From NCBI GenBank assembly GCA_024639935.1, contig JAHEFZ010000001.1, positions 97,927 to 161,926 of the forward strand: DNA of 64,000 nucleotides, in the 5' to 3' direction. Position 1 is the stretch's first letter, and each line of letters starts with the position of its first letter. The translations under genes were made by a program, and so were the position numbers. The stretch is from Microbacteriaceae bacterium. GTDB lineage: Bacteria; Actinomycetota; Actinomycetes; Actinomycetales; Microbacteriaceae. Positions 25,830 to 34,800 of this stretch are shown in pieces. A model generated the notes under the pieces. The model ran no database searches. It saw only the letters and a list, made by a program, of their open reading frames with translations, and was not told where the DNA came from.

Positions 25830-27204
25830 CCTCGAAAATTCAACAATCACCGAACAGTTGATGCTGCGCCTTAAGGTGCCCACAAAGTTACGGAACCTCG
25901 AGGCGACATTGATTATCTTTGCGATGGTCGTGACGTCGGCCGCGCTCGCGCTCGTTGACCTCGGCGCTACGGGAAAACTCAATCCACCGATTATCGGGTT
26001 GACGCTGGGACTGGGCGCAATTGTGCTCGCCATGCACATCGCGCAGAGATTCGTCGCTCGCGATGCCGATCCGCTCATCCTTCCCATCGTGACCCTCCTC
26101 AATGGGCTCGGAATAGCGATGATTCACCGGCTTGATATTTCTGGTGGGTTGACCGGATGGCAAGCCAACGCGACTCGTCAGATGGTGTGGACCGCGATCG
26201 CCATTGTTGTCGCAATCGTTGTCATCATCGTCGTGCGAAACCATCGTGTGCTCCAGCGCTATCGCTACGTCTGGATGCTCGTCGGTGTCGGCCTTCTGAT
26301 GCTCCCGCTTGTCCCTTTCATTGGCACGACCATAAACGGCGCCCGATTATGGGTCAACCTTGGTTTCGTCACGTTCCAGCCGGGCGAAATCGGCAAAATC
26401 GCTCTAGCACTCTTCTTTGCGGGTTACCTCGTCACAGCGCGCGACTCACTGTCGGTCGTCGGAAGAAGAATGTTCGGGGTGACCTGGCCGCGAATCAAAG
26501 ACCTCGGTCCAATTTTTGTTGTGTGGGGAATCGCGATGCTCGTCTTAATCTTCCAGCGCGATTTGGGAACATCACTGTTGTATTTCGGTCTCTTCCTCGT
26601 CCTCATGTACGTCGCGACCGGTCGTGCCATTTGGTTTGTCGTAGGCGGGGGCCTGTTTGGCACCGGGGCACTGGTCGCGAGCCAATTTCTCGGGTACGTT
26701 CAGGGTCGCTTCGCAGCCTGGCTCGATTCGTTCAACCAAGAAAACTACGACGCTGTCGGTGGTTCGTACCAACTCGTGCAGGGCCTGTTCGGTTTTGCCT
26801 CGGGCGGAATTGTGGGAACGGGACTTGGTGCAGGCCATCCCGGAATCGTCCCGCTCGCCGAATCGGACTACATCATGGCGAGCCTTGGTGAAGAACTCGG
26901 CCTTATCGGGGTATTCGCAATTCTGACGCTTTTCATGCTTTTCGTCGCGCGAGGAATTCGGATCGGAATTAACGGTTCGGATGATTTCGGCCGACTGCTT
27001 GCGATTGGGCTGACCTTTGTCATCGCCCTTCAAGTGTTTATCGTGGTCGGCGGAGTTACCCGAGTGATACCGGTCACGGGATTGACAACTCCGTTTCTCG
27101 CTGCAGGAGGGTCGTCGCTCGTGGCGAACTGGATTATTGTCGCGCTGCTTTTGCGACTCAGCGACACGGTTCGCCACCAGCGCGAAGAGGCGGTGGGGAC
27201 ATGA
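25810..27204 (+). CDS. rodA: SEDS-family peptidoglycan glycosyltransferase RodA/FtsW
   Basis: 464 aa from ATG 25810 (AAAGGA 7-8 nt upstream). About ten to twelve transmembrane helices with SEDS signatures GARLWVNLGFVTFQPGEIGK, FQRDLGTSLLY, LVQGLFGFASGG and EELGLIG. Polymerises lipid II together with the transpeptidase encoded next (pbpA). Position in the fhaA-pknB cluster indicates the RodA (elongation) role. A 20-nt overlap with pstP. Confidence 0.94.
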   Translation: MSLSPNSLENSTITEQLMLRLKVPTKLRNLEATLIIFAMVVTSAALALVDLGATGKLNPPIIGLTLGLGAIVLAMHIAQRFVARDADPLILPIVTLLNGLGIAMIHRLDISGGLTGWQANATRQMVWTAIAIVVAIVVIIVVRNHRVLQRYRYVWMLVGVGLLMLPLVPFIGTTINGARLWVNLGFVTFQPGEIGKIALALFFAGYLVTARDSLSVVGRRMFGVTWPRIKDLGPIFVVWGIAMLVLIFQRDLGTSLLYFGLFLVLMYVATGRAIWFVVGGGLFGTGALVASQFLGYVQGRFAAWLDSFNQENYDAVGGSYQLVQGLFGFASGGIVGTGLGAGHPGIVPLAESDYIMASLGEELGLIGVFAILTLFMLFVARGIRIGINGSDDFGRLLAIGLTFVIALQVFIVVGGVTRVIPVTGLTTPFLAAGGSSLVANWIIVALLLRLSDTVRHQREEAVGT

Positions 27205-28655
27205 TTAAAGAGCTGAATCGAGTAAGCCTCGGAATTGGCGTCCTGTTCGGTGCGCTTTTCGTCTCGGCAACCATCATTCAGGTTTTTCAGGTCGATAACC
27301 TTCGCGTGGACCCGCGAAATGTCCGCACGGTCTACGACTCCTACGCAACCGAGCGTGGATCGATTCTCGTCGGTTCCACTCTTATCGCCGAGTCAATTCC
27401 CGCCGATGACGTCTATCGCTACCAGCGGGTTTACCACGGTGGCGGGCTGTACGCACCGATCACGGGCTATTACACAATCAACCAGGGAATCAGTGGGCTC
27501 GAGTTTGCGATGAACGACAAACTGAGTGGGCAGTCAAATTCACAGTTCTTCGACCAGGTCATGGCCCTCGTCTCTGGAACCGATCCGCGAGGGGCATCGG
27601 TCAAACTCACCGTAAACGCCGCCGTTCAACAAGCCGCCCGTGACGCCCTTGGCGAATTGACGGGTGCAGCCATCGCGCTCGAACCCTCAACCGGGCGAAT
27701 CCTCGCGCTCGTCAGCTCACCGTCCTTCGATCCGAACGACCTGGCGTCACACAACACCGACTTGGTTCTCTCGAAATACGCGAGTCTCGTCAATTCGGCG
27801 TCTCAGCCATTGATCAACAGGGCAATCACCGGCGACCTGTACCACCCTGGATCAGTCTTCAAACTGGTTGTCGCCGCCGCTGCTCTCGACTCGGGCGTCA
27901 TGTCGGAGCTGTCAACCGTTCCCAACCCAGCGCGGTTGAAGCTGCCCTTAAGTGACTCATCGATTCGGAACTGGAGCGGAAATTCCTGTGGCCCCGAGAA
28001 TTCGGTAACAATCGCTACGGCATTGCGCTTGTCGTGCAACATTCCGTTTGCCGAGATTGGTGCGCAAGTCGGTGAATCGCGAATTCACGACTATGCCGAG
28101 GCGTTCGGTTTCGGCGCCACAGTCGAGATTCCGATGGTCGTCAGTCCATCGACATACCCGACGGGAATGGACGAGGCGCAGTTGATGTTGTCTTCGTTCG
28201 GACAGTTTGATGTGCGCGTGACTCCCCTTCAGATTGCAATGGTGAGTTCCGCGATTGCAAACGGCGGCGTTCTCATGTCTCCCACAATCGTCGACTCCGT
28301 CCTTGCTCGCGACCTTTCGCCACTTGCCCCATTCAATCCCGTTCAATACTCAACGCCGATCAGCCCTGCGACAGCGGCCTCGCTTCGCGACATGATGGTC
28401 GCTGGGGTTTCCAACGGTGTTGCCAGCGGAGCACGCATTCGCGGTGTCTCGGTCGCCGGAAAGACGGGTACGGCCGAAAACGGCGAAGGTCAGCCGTATA
28501 CGCTCTGGTTTACTGGCTTTGCGCCGGCGGAAAACCCGCGCGTCGCCGTTGTTGTCGTCGTAGAAAACGGCGGGGGCGCTGGTCAATCCGCCAGTGGAAA
28601 CTCGCTCGTCGCACCAATCGCGCGCAAGATCATGGAGGCGGTGTTGGCACAATGA
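27201..28655 (+). CDS. pbpA: Class B penicillin-binding protein PbpA
   Basis: 484 aa. One N-terminal transmembrane segment (GVLFGALFVSATIIQVF), a short dimerisation region and a transpeptidase domain with SxxK (HPGSVFKLV), SxN (RLSCNIPFAE) and KTGT (VAGKTGTAE). Cross-links peptidoglycan as partner of the upstream SEDS protein. Its stop overlaps the pknA start by 4 nt. Confidence 0.95.
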   Translation: MIKELNRVSLGIGVLFGALFVSATIIQVFQVDNLRVDPRNVRTVYDSYATERGSILVGSTLIAESIPADDVYRYQRVYHGGGLYAPITGYYTINQGISGLEFAMNDKLSGQSNSQFFDQVMALVSGTDPRGASVKLTVNAAVQQAARDALGELTGAAIALEPSTGRILALVSSPSFDPNDLASHNTDLVLSKYASLVNSASQPLINRAITGDLYHPGSVFKLVVAAAALDSGVMSELSTVPNPARLKLPLSDSSIRNWSGNSCGPENSVTIATALRLSCNIPFAEIGAQVGESRIHDYAEAFGFGATVEIPMVVSPSTYPTGMDEAQLMLSSFGQFDVRVTPLQIAMVSSAIANGGVLMSPTIVDSVLARDLSPLAPFNPVQYSTPISPATAASLRDMMVAGVSNGVASGARIRGVSVAGKTGTAENGEGQPYTLWFTGFAPAENPRVAVVVVVENGGGAGQSASGNSLVAPIARKIMEAVLAQ

Positions 28656-30271
28656 GACCTCAAATTGGGCACGTCTTTGGTGGCCGATATGAACTGAAAA
28701 CTCGCCTCGCCATCGGGGGGATGGGTGAAGTTTGGCAGGCAGTAGACAAGGTAATTGAACGTCAGGTCGCCATCAAAATTCTCAAGGAAGAGTACTTAGG
28801 TGACAAGGCTTTCCGGGAGCGGTTCCGAGCCGAGGCGCGTCATGCGGCCTTGGTCAATCATGAGGGAATCGCGAGTGTCTATGATTTCGGAGAAGAAGAG
28901 GGAAGCGCTTACTTGGTCATGGAACTCGTTCCAGGAGAGGCTTTGTCCACGATTATCGAACGGGAACGTTTCCTTTCCGCTGAACGCGTTCTCGACATCG
29001 TCGCCCAAACGGCATCGGCTCTCCACGCTGCGCACCAGGCCGGACTGGTGCACCGGGACGTGAAACCTGGAAATCTTTTGATTACCCCTGATGGACGGGT
29101 AAAAATCACGGATTTTGGCATTGCGCGGGCGGTGGATCAGGTTCCTTTGACCGCGACGGGACAGGTGATGGGCACGGTTCAATATTTGTCACCAGAGCAA
29201 GCGTCGGGAAAATCAGCGACCGCCCTCACTGACATTTATTCGCTGGGGATTGTGGCCTATGAGGCACTGGCAGGAAAGCGTCCCTTTACCGGAGAATCTC
29301 AGGTGGCGATTGCGATGGCGCACATCAAAAACCCACCACCACCGCTGCCGGAAAGCGTCCCCCTTGCTGTTCGAAACTTGATTCTTGCGTGTCTCGCCAA
29401 AAAGCCTGAGCGCAGACCGACGTCGGCACGCCAACTCGCGCGCGCCGCTATTGCGATTACGCGCGGTCGCGTTGGTGAGGCGTTGGCGCTCGTCCCCGCC
29501 GTCGACGATGAACCGCAGGATTTGACGGAAGACACATCTACGCGGATCTTGCCCGTTTCTGTTTCTCCGAGCGATTCGGAGTCTCCCCGACGTTTCGCTC
29601 GAATACCCAAAACCTGGCCACTTGTCGGTCTAGTTGTCGCGCTGGCGACGCTCTTGATTGGAATCGTCGTCGCGCTGGTTTTCCGGCCAACGGATACCGC
29701 GCCGATTCCCGATCCGTCGGCAACGAGCTCAACCATCCCGACCCCTATTCCGACCGATCCAGTGTCTGGAAATGTGCTGATTAGCGAGGATGAATTTATC
29801 GGACTGACGATCAACCAAGTGAGCGAAAAGCTCGACAGCATGGGCCTTCGACTCGACGCCGTGACCGGGAACATCGCAACGTCGCTGGATTTGGTGGGGA
29901 CCGCCTACCGAGTAAATCCCCAGGGAAGCGTCCCTCCGAATACGCTTGTCGCGGTCTATTTCTTCGACACAATTCCAACACCGCCTTCCCCAGGGTCTTT
30001 GACCGTGAGCGCGGGTCCTTACACCGCGGGAACAACAATCACGGTCTCGTGGCCGACGTATAACGAATGTCCCGTGGGTTTTGCCTTGGATTCTTATGAG
30101 TTCACTGTCAACGGGGGTTCATTCCTCAACGTCAGCACCTTTGGGCCTCAGTCAACGGCGGCGGATATCGTCATTGATGACAACACCACGGAAATTCGCG
30201 TCTCGTATATCGTCCGATGTGGGACCCTGGCATCAAACCCTTCGGAGGATTTGGTGGTCCCCGTTGAGTGA
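28652..30271 (+). CDS. pknA: Serine/threonine kinase PknA with extracellular PASTA-like and Fn3-like regions
   Basis: 539 aa. Kinase domain 1-270 with the Gly-rich loop (AIGGMGEVW), catalytic Lys (VAIKILKEE), HRDVKPGN, DFGIA and the activation segment with GTVQYLSPEQ. One transmembrane helix at about 315-340. The outside part has one PASTA-like unit (about 380-440, TINQVSEKLDSMGLRLD) and then a beta-rich Fn3-like region (about 445-539) with two cysteines. Mycobacterial PknA lacks such an extracellular sensor, so this is an unusual architecture. Overlaps pbpA by 4 nt. Confidence 0.93.
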   Translation: MRPQIGHVFGGRYELKTRLAIGGMGEVWQAVDKVIERQVAIKILKEEYLGDKAFRERFRAEARHAALVNHEGIASVYDFGEEEGSAYLVMELVPGEALSTIIERERFLSAERVLDIVAQTASALHAAHQAGLVHRDVKPGNLLITPDGRVKITDFGIARAVDQVPLTATGQVMGTVQYLSPEQASGKSATALTDIYSLGIVAYEALAGKRPFTGESQVAIAMAHIKNPPPPLPESVPLAVRNLILACLAKKPERRPTSARQLARAAIAITRGRVGEALALVPAVDDEPQDLTEDTSTRILPVSVSPSDSESPRRFARIPKTWPLVGLVVALATLLIGIVVALVFRPTDTAPIPDPSATSSTIPTPIPTDPVSGNVLISEDEFIGLTINQVSEKLDSMGLRLDAVTGNIATSLDLVGTAYRVNPQGSVPPNTLVAVYFFDTIPTPPSPGSLTVSAGPYTAGTTITVSWPTYNECPVGFALDSYEFTVNGGSFLNVSTFGPQSTAADIVIDDNTTEIRVSYIVRCGTLASNPSEDLVVPVE

Positions 30272-30296
30272 CAGTTCCCCGATCCGGCCAAGCGGG

Positions 30297-32063
30297 ATGG
30301 AATCCGTTCTCAACTCAGATTTCCTCTTTGGTCATCGCTATCACCCCGAAGCATTGATCGGGCGTGGCGGAATGGCCAATGTTTACGTTGGCACGGACAC
30401 ACGATTGCAACGGAGAGTCGCAATCAAAGCGTTGCGGCCAGAGGTGGCGGTCGATTCGGAATCGCGCAAGCGATTCCAGCGCGAAGCACACTCTGTCAGC
30501 GCGATGGGACATCCGAACATCGTTCGAGTGTACGACGCAGGCGAGCAAACGATACCTGATGTTTCTACAGAGGTTCCGATCCCTTACATCATCATGGAGT
30601 TTATCGATGGCAAGATTCTTCGACGACTAATGGATGCCGGCGCCTTCGAACCGAAGGTCGCGGTGCACGTCGCATTAGGGATCCTCGATGCGCTCGATGA
30701 GTCTCATAGATCAGGAATCATTCATCGCGACATCAAGCCAGGCAACGTCATGATTACCCATTCGGGGCTCGTGAAGGTGTGTGACTTCGGAATCGCGCAA
30801 GCCGTTGAGGATCCTACGAATGACCCCTCGGCGATTGTTGGCACTGCACAATACTTTTCTCCCGAACAAGCAAAGGGGGACATTATTGACGGTCGCAGTG
30901 ACGTGTATTCAACTGCCGTCGTACTATTTGAAATGGTGACGGGCACCCCGTTGTTCACCGGTGATACATCGGTGTCGATTGCGTTCCAACACGTAACTCA
31001 AACCGCCCCACGCGCACGCAGTCGTCGACCCGAATTGTCGCCGGAGTTTGACATGGTAATCGCCAAAGGGTTGGAAAAGGATCGAAACGCTCGCTACCGG
31101 ACCGCTGGCGAATTTGCGGCAGCGTTGCGGTCCGTCACGAATTTGGTCGGCAGTGGCCGTGCTGATCGTGCGGCCCAACCACCCGAAACCCCACCCGTTC
31201 CCGTTTCAGTCGTGGCAACGGGAGGGCCAGACCCACGTCAGGGCTCGAAATTCCCCGTAGAATCGGGCCTGAGCAACAATGCCACTACCGATGGAACAGT
31301 CATGGACCTCAACGACCTTCGCCCACTTCTCACCAGCGACACGCCTCCCAAGGGAAATGTCGTCCGCTGGGGTCTCCTTGGAGCTGCCGGTCTCCTGGTT
31401 GTTGCCTCCGTGATCGTGGGAATGATGTATTGGGTGTTAACCCTAAACTCGGGAAGCAACATCGGGTCGCTCGCGGTCACTATGCCCGATGTGACTGCGG
31501 AAACGTTCGAAACGGCCGAGTCCCAACTGACGGACCTGGGGCTCACCGTAGTCCGACGAGTTCAAGTAAGCGAAACAGTCCCCGAGGGTACTGTCATCTC
31601 CACGTCCCCTGAAGCCGGGGTGAATCTCGCAGTTGGCGAAATTGTGACCGTAGTTGAATCGTCGGGAAAGCCAGTCGCCGCGATTCCCTCTATTGATTTC
31701 ATGACAATGGCAAACGCTACCGCAGCCCTGGAAGCAGCGGGGTTTACGGTCGGGACATCGACACCGGGCTATTCCCCGACCGCACTCGTGGGCGAAGTCA
31801 TCGGTAGTGATCCCGTGGCCGGAACTAGGGTTTCGGGCGGAAGCGTCGTCAACATCGTCGTCTCTAACGGCAAAATCGAAATCCCTGATGTGGTGGGGAT
31901 GAGCGTCGGTCAAGCAACGGCACTCTTGCAGGGATCAACCTTACAGCTCGATGTGACCGTTGTCCCCGATGCCAATTGTGGCGGTCAGACAATTGGTTCG
32001 CAATCAATCACGGGCGAAGCCCCGCAACATTCGAAGATTTCGATTGTCTACTGCGCTGGGTAA
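30297..32063 (+). CDS. pknB: Serine/threonine kinase PknB with three PASTA domains
   Basis: 588 aa from ATG 30297. Kinase domain about 8-275 (LIGRGGMANVYVG, VAIKALRPE, HRDIKPGNVMI, DFGIAQAV, GTAQYFSPEQ), a juxtamembrane linker, a transmembrane helix near 360-383, and three PASTA repeats (about 395-460, 462-528, 529-588), the last with a Cys pair near its ends. PASTA domains bind muropeptides/lipid II in relatives, coupling wall status to phosphorylation. The frame is open further upstream; TTG 30264 is an alternative start overlapping pknA. Confidence 0.95.
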   Translation: MESVLNSDFLFGHRYHPEALIGRGGMANVYVGTDTRLQRRVAIKALRPEVAVDSESRKRFQREAHSVSAMGHPNIVRVYDAGEQTIPDVSTEVPIPYIIMEFIDGKILRRLMDAGAFEPKVAVHVALGILDALDESHRSGIIHRDIKPGNVMITHSGLVKVCDFGIAQAVEDPTNDPSAIVGTAQYFSPEQAKGDIIDGRSDVYSTAVVLFEMVTGTPLFTGDTSVSIAFQHVTQTAPRARSRRPELSPEFDMVIAKGLEKDRNARYRTAGEFAAALRSVTNLVGSGRADRAAQPPETPPVPVSVVATGGPDPRQGSKFPVESGLSNNATTDGTVMDLNDLRPLLTSDTPPKGNVVRWGLLGAAGLLVVASVIVGMMYWVLTLNSGSNIGSLAVTMPDVTAETFETAESQLTDLGLTVVRRVQVSETVPEGTVISTSPEAGVNLAVGEIVTVVESSGKPVAAIPSIDFMTMANATAALEAAGFTVGTSTPGYSPTALVGEVIGSDPVAGTRVSGGSVVNIVVSNGKIEIPDVVGMSVGQATALLQGSTLQLDVTVVPDANCGGQTIGSQSITGEAPQHSKISIVYCAG

Positions 32064-32067
32064 CTAA

Positions 32068-32703
32068 TCACGAGTTCATGAGCGGACTAAGAGTTCGCGC
32101 AAGGCGGGAAACGCCGGCCATTCCCGTTGATTCGAGCCAGTTTCCGATCATGGTGTAGCCACCCTCGGTCATCACCGACTCGGGATGAAACTGCACACCC
32201 CAGAGTGGTGAGCTGATGTGTTCAACCGCCATGATGACTCCACCTTCGGTGCGAGCGGTGATTCGAAGTTCCGCGGGGGTGGTTCCGTCAACAATGGCGA
32301 GAGAATGGTAGCGGGTAGCGCGAAACGGGCTCGGCACCCCGTCGAAAAGCTTCGAATTTTCGTGCACCACAGCACTCGTCTTCCCGTGCATCAATTCGTC
32401 AGCGTGTGTCACCACGCCTCCTAATGCCTCGGCGATTGCTTGGTGTCCAAGGCACACACCAAGCAGAGGAATGTTGTTGGTCACCGCGTAGCGGATTATC
32501 GGGATCGACAATCCCGCATCCCCCGGTGTTCCCGGACCGGGCGAGATGAGAATTCCGTCAAATCCCACAAGCCTCTCGCCAATTTCTGCCTCGTCAAAGC
32601 CGTCGTTTCGAATCACGTCGACTTCTGCTCCGAGTTGCCGAATGTACCCTGCGAGTGTGTAGACAAACGAGTCGTAGTTATCCAGAATAAAGATCCTCGT
32701 CAC
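32068..32703 (-). CDS. trpG: Anthranilate/aminodeoxychorismate synthase glutamine amidotransferase
   Basis: 211 aa from GTG 32703. Class I amidotransferase: ILDNYDSFVY start, oxyanion SPGPGTP, nucleophile GVCLGHQAIAEALGG, His/Glu in FHPESVMTEGG. Supplies ammonia for anthranilate or 4-amino-4-deoxychorismate; with no trpE/pabB alongside, the dual TrpG/PabA role is likely. Its GTG overlaps the stop of the upstream 52-aa membrane protein gene by 3 nt. Convergent with pknB, 4 bp apart, a conserved actinobacterial adjacency. Confidence 0.94.
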   Translation of the reverse strand: MTRIFILDNYDSFVYTLAGYIRQLGAEVDVIRNDGFDEAEIGERLVGFDGILISPGPGTPGDAGLSIPIIRYAVTNNIPLLGVCLGHQAIAEALGGVVTHADELMHGKTSAVVHENSKLFDGVPSPFRATRYHSLAIVDGTTPAELRITARTEGGVIMAVEHISSPLWGVQFHPESVMTEGGYTMIGNWLESTGMAGVSRLARTLSPLMNS

Positions 32704-32858
32704 TGTCCCACCGTCGATTCGGATTGAACAAAGTTTTCGGCGATCCACGGAAAGACCCATTCGGCACACACCGAGAGAACAACTATCCCAAGGCCGACCG
32801 CCTCGATGATTTTTAGCCAGCGTGGTCCTGGTAGAACTCGCCAAAGAGCGGAGTACAT
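32700..32858 (-). CDS. 52-aa single-TM protein between sortase and trpG
   Basis: ATG at 32858, stop at 32700-32702 overlapping the trpG start (GTGA). The protein starts MYSALWRVLPGPRWLK, has one hydrophobic helix (about 18-39, AVGLGIVVLSVCAEWVFPW) and ends in a short polar tail. The arrangement (positively charged N-end, single helix) predicts a small inner-membrane protein. Overlap with trpG, a clean ATG and an upstream AAAGGAAA support it being real. Function unknown. Confidence 0.75.
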   Translation of the reverse strand: MYSALWRVLPGPRWLKIIEAVGLGIVVLSVCAEWVFPWIAENFVQSESTVGQ

Positions 32859-32927
32859 GTCTAAATGTTTCCTTTCAATGCTGTTGGGAGTTTCTGACGG
32901 AGCACCCGCGGTGAAATGACCAGATCG

Positions 32928-33881
32928 CTAATCACGGCCCACCACGGCTGAAACCTCGATTGGCGTGCCGTTTTCCCTCGGTACGAACGATTCAAAAACC
33001 GAGTAAGCAATGAATCTCTCGGCCGCCGACAGCTTCGGGTGGCAGGTTGTAATCGTCAAAATTCGTTCTTGGGCTTCAACCGTCGACTGTGGGACGGGAT
33101 TCAGCACGGCGACCTCGCTGGGGTAGACGAATTCCAAGTTTCGGAAACGATAGATGTACCAACCGCCTTCTGTTTCAACGTAAATACGGTCGCCCACCCG
33201 CAAGTTATCAACCCACCCGAATGCCGCGCCGTAGGTCGTGCGGTGGCCGGCAATCGCAAAGTTCCCTATGTCCCCGAGCAGATTGCTCGAAGGATAGTGA
33301 CCCACGGACGTTGCAGTGTTGTTAAGGACGGTGGCGATGTCAACTGTTTCTGCAATTGTCCGCACGTATCTTTCGCCGAAACGCGGGATTATGAGGTTCG
33401 CGAATGCTTCGGCATCGCTCACTCTCGGAATAACAGGAGGTGTTGGCCTCACAAAGGCGCCGTCAGAAGAGCCAATCGCACGATCGAATTCAATCTGACC
33501 TCGAGTTGCGATTTGCCACTGCTGTGAAAGCGACGCGGACGCCTTGTCCTGCGCTGCACCTTGAACCAAATCGTTGAACCATACGTGCCAACCGAGAAAC
33601 AAGAGCACAAATGCTCCCGCTGTCACCAGCATTTCACCGGCAACTCCGATTGCTCGGTCGACAAACTCTCTTGTCGTGACAAGAATTCCAATTCCGCGCC
33701 AGTCGACAAACACACGAAGACGTTTCGGAGGTTCACTCTCGGTAACCGAGTGAGTCGATTTCGGTGGTTCTCGTAGCGAAAAAGTTCGACCCTTCGCCTC
33801 CAAACCCACGTCCCCAGATTTTCGCCGACTCACGTTAACGTTCGGTAACCGACGTGGTGAATTGTCGAATCGAGGGGGCAC
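32928..33881 (-). CDS. srtE: Class E sortase
   Basis: 317 aa. A cytoplasmic N-terminal tail of about 85 aa, one transmembrane helix (about 85-110), then the sortase barrel with catalytic His (AIAGHRTTYG), Cys (ILTITTCHPK) and Arg (AAERFIAYS). Class E enzymes attach LAxTG-type surface proteins in high-GC Gram-positives; no substrate is encoded in the window. Part of the conserved srtE-small membrane protein-trpG neighbourhood next to crgA. Confidence 0.92.
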   Translation of the reverse strand: MPPRFDNSPRRLPNVNVSRRKSGDVGLEAKGRTFSLREPPKSTHSVTESEPPKRLRVFVDWRGIGILVTTREFVDRAIGVAGEMLVTAGAFVLLFLGWHVWFNDLVQGAAQDKASASLSQQWQIATRGQIEFDRAIGSSDGAFVRPTPPVIPRVSDAEAFANLIIPRFGERYVRTIAETVDIATVLNNTATSVGHYPSSNLLGDIGNFAIAGHRTTYGAAFGWVDNLRVGDRIYVETEGGWYIYRFRNLEFVYPSEVAVLNPVPQSTVEAQERILTITTCHPKLSAAERFIAYSVFESFVPRENGTPIEVSAVVGRD

Positions 33882-33925
33882 GTCTCCAAGTGTAACCGCG
33901 GTTTCCGGGCACTATCCGGTATCAG

Positions 33926-33931
33926 TATGCT
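33926..33931 (+). promoter_or_regulatory. -10 element of leaderless crgA
   Basis: TATGCT followed by exactly 6 nt (GGTCTC) and the crgA ATG at 33938, with no Shine-Dalgarno. Confidence 0.5.
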
Positions 33932-33937
33932 GGTCTC

Positions 33938-34183
33938 ATGGCAAAGAAATCTCTTGACAGCGCCTTTCCGGTCAACGGTTCACCCCGCGCTGCTAACGAC
34001 AGCCCAAATCCGGTTTGGTTCAAGCCCATAATGTTTGGATTCATGATTGTCGGCCTAGCGTGGATTTTGACGTTCTATGTCAGCGCAGGTCTGTTTCCGA
34101 TTCCGTCAGTCGGCGCGCTTAATATTGTCATCGGTTTTGGCTTGATGTTCATCGGGTTCTTGATGACCACTCGCTGGCGCTAG
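33938..34183 (+). CDS. crgA: Cell division protein CrgA
   Basis: 81 aa with two transmembrane helices (about 26-49 and 57-77) and the family pattern NPVWFKPIMFGFMIVGLAWI (first helix) and GFLMTTRWR at the end. CrgA recruits division and wall-synthesis proteins such as FtsI and CwsA at the septum in actinobacteria. Adjacent to the pknB/trpG/sortase cluster, as is usual. Leaderless-type start. Confidence 0.93.
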   Translation: MAKKSLDSAFPVNGSPRAANDSPNPVWFKPIMFGFMIVGLAWILTFYVSAGLFPIPSVGALNIVIGFGLMFIGFLMTTRWR

Positions 34184-34204
34184 CTGCGAATTACACGACT
34201 GTAA

Positions 34205-34236
34205 TTATCCACGCATGTGGATAATTCTGTGAATAA
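34205..34236. promoter_or_regulatory. Cluster of DnaA-box-like 9-mers outside oriC
   Basis: TTATCCACG (34205-34213), TGTGGATAA (34216-34224, perfect reverse DnaA box) and TGTGAATAA (34228-34236, one mismatch) lie in 32 bp between crgA and the rhomboid gene, 17 kb from oriC. The first two form a palindrome TTATCCACGCATGTGGATAA. It could titrate DnaA or modulate initiation; role is inference. Confidence 0.6.
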
Positions 34237-34242
34237 GAATCG

Positions 34243-34800
34243 TCAGCGCCGTGCGCGTTTCATCAACAGCGTCGTCACGAGTCCCCCAATCAGACCCCCC
34301 ACGTGAGCTTCCCAGGCGATTCCGGGCACGATGAACCCGATAGCTAGATTAATTCCAATAATCGCGAGGAGAGACACATTGTTGCCGCCCAATCCTCTGT
34401 TGATCACGAATAGCGCCGCAAAAAGTCCAAAGATGCCCGCAGACGCGCCAACTGTCAATGATTCAGGGTTGAGAACGAGGACGGCGATGCAGCCCGTTAT
34501 GAGGGATACGGTGAAAACCAGGAGGAATCGAGCGGGTCCGATTACGCGTTCAATCAAGTTGCCCAGAACCCACAGTGAATACCCGTTAAACATTACGTGC
34601 ACGATTCCGCTGTGAATAAATGCCGAGGTGATGAGTCGCCACGGTTCTACCCATGTCAATGGTGCGTAAAAGCCAAGTGAATAAACTAAGGAGTCGCCAA
34701 ATAGGAACTGAGCGAGGAAACCGAGCGCGATGAAACCCAACAGCGCGAAAGTAGCTGGCGTTCTACTCCGTCGAATGCTCGACCACAACGGATTTGTCAC
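34243..34800 (-). CDS. Rhomboid-family intramembrane serine protease
   Basis: 185 aa with six hydrophobic helices. Catalytic Ser in VGASAGIFGLF (GxSG-like GASAG), catalytic His in AWEAHVGGLIGG, and the first-loop W-R-L-I-T-S-A-F pattern. Compact core lacking the N-terminal cytoplasmic extension or zinc ribbon of many actinobacterial rhomboids. Cleaves membrane proteins within the bilayer; substrates unknown. GTG start overlaps the cyclophilin stop by 4 nt. Confidence 0.93.
   Translation of the reverse strand: MTNPLWSSIRRSRTPATFALLGFIALGFLAQFLFGDSLVYSLGFYAPLTWVEPWRLITSAFIHSGIVHVMFNGYSLWVLGNLIERVIGPARFLLVFTVSLITGCIAVLVLNPESLTVGASAGIFGLFAALFVINRGLGGNNVSLLAIIGINLAIGFIVPGIAWEAHVGGLIGGLVTTLLMKRARR

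Noticed and set aside
33039..33527. Plus-strand frame opposite the sortase gene
   Set aside because: Lies wholly antisense to a gene with intact catalytic motifs; Cys/Arg-rich shadow composition.
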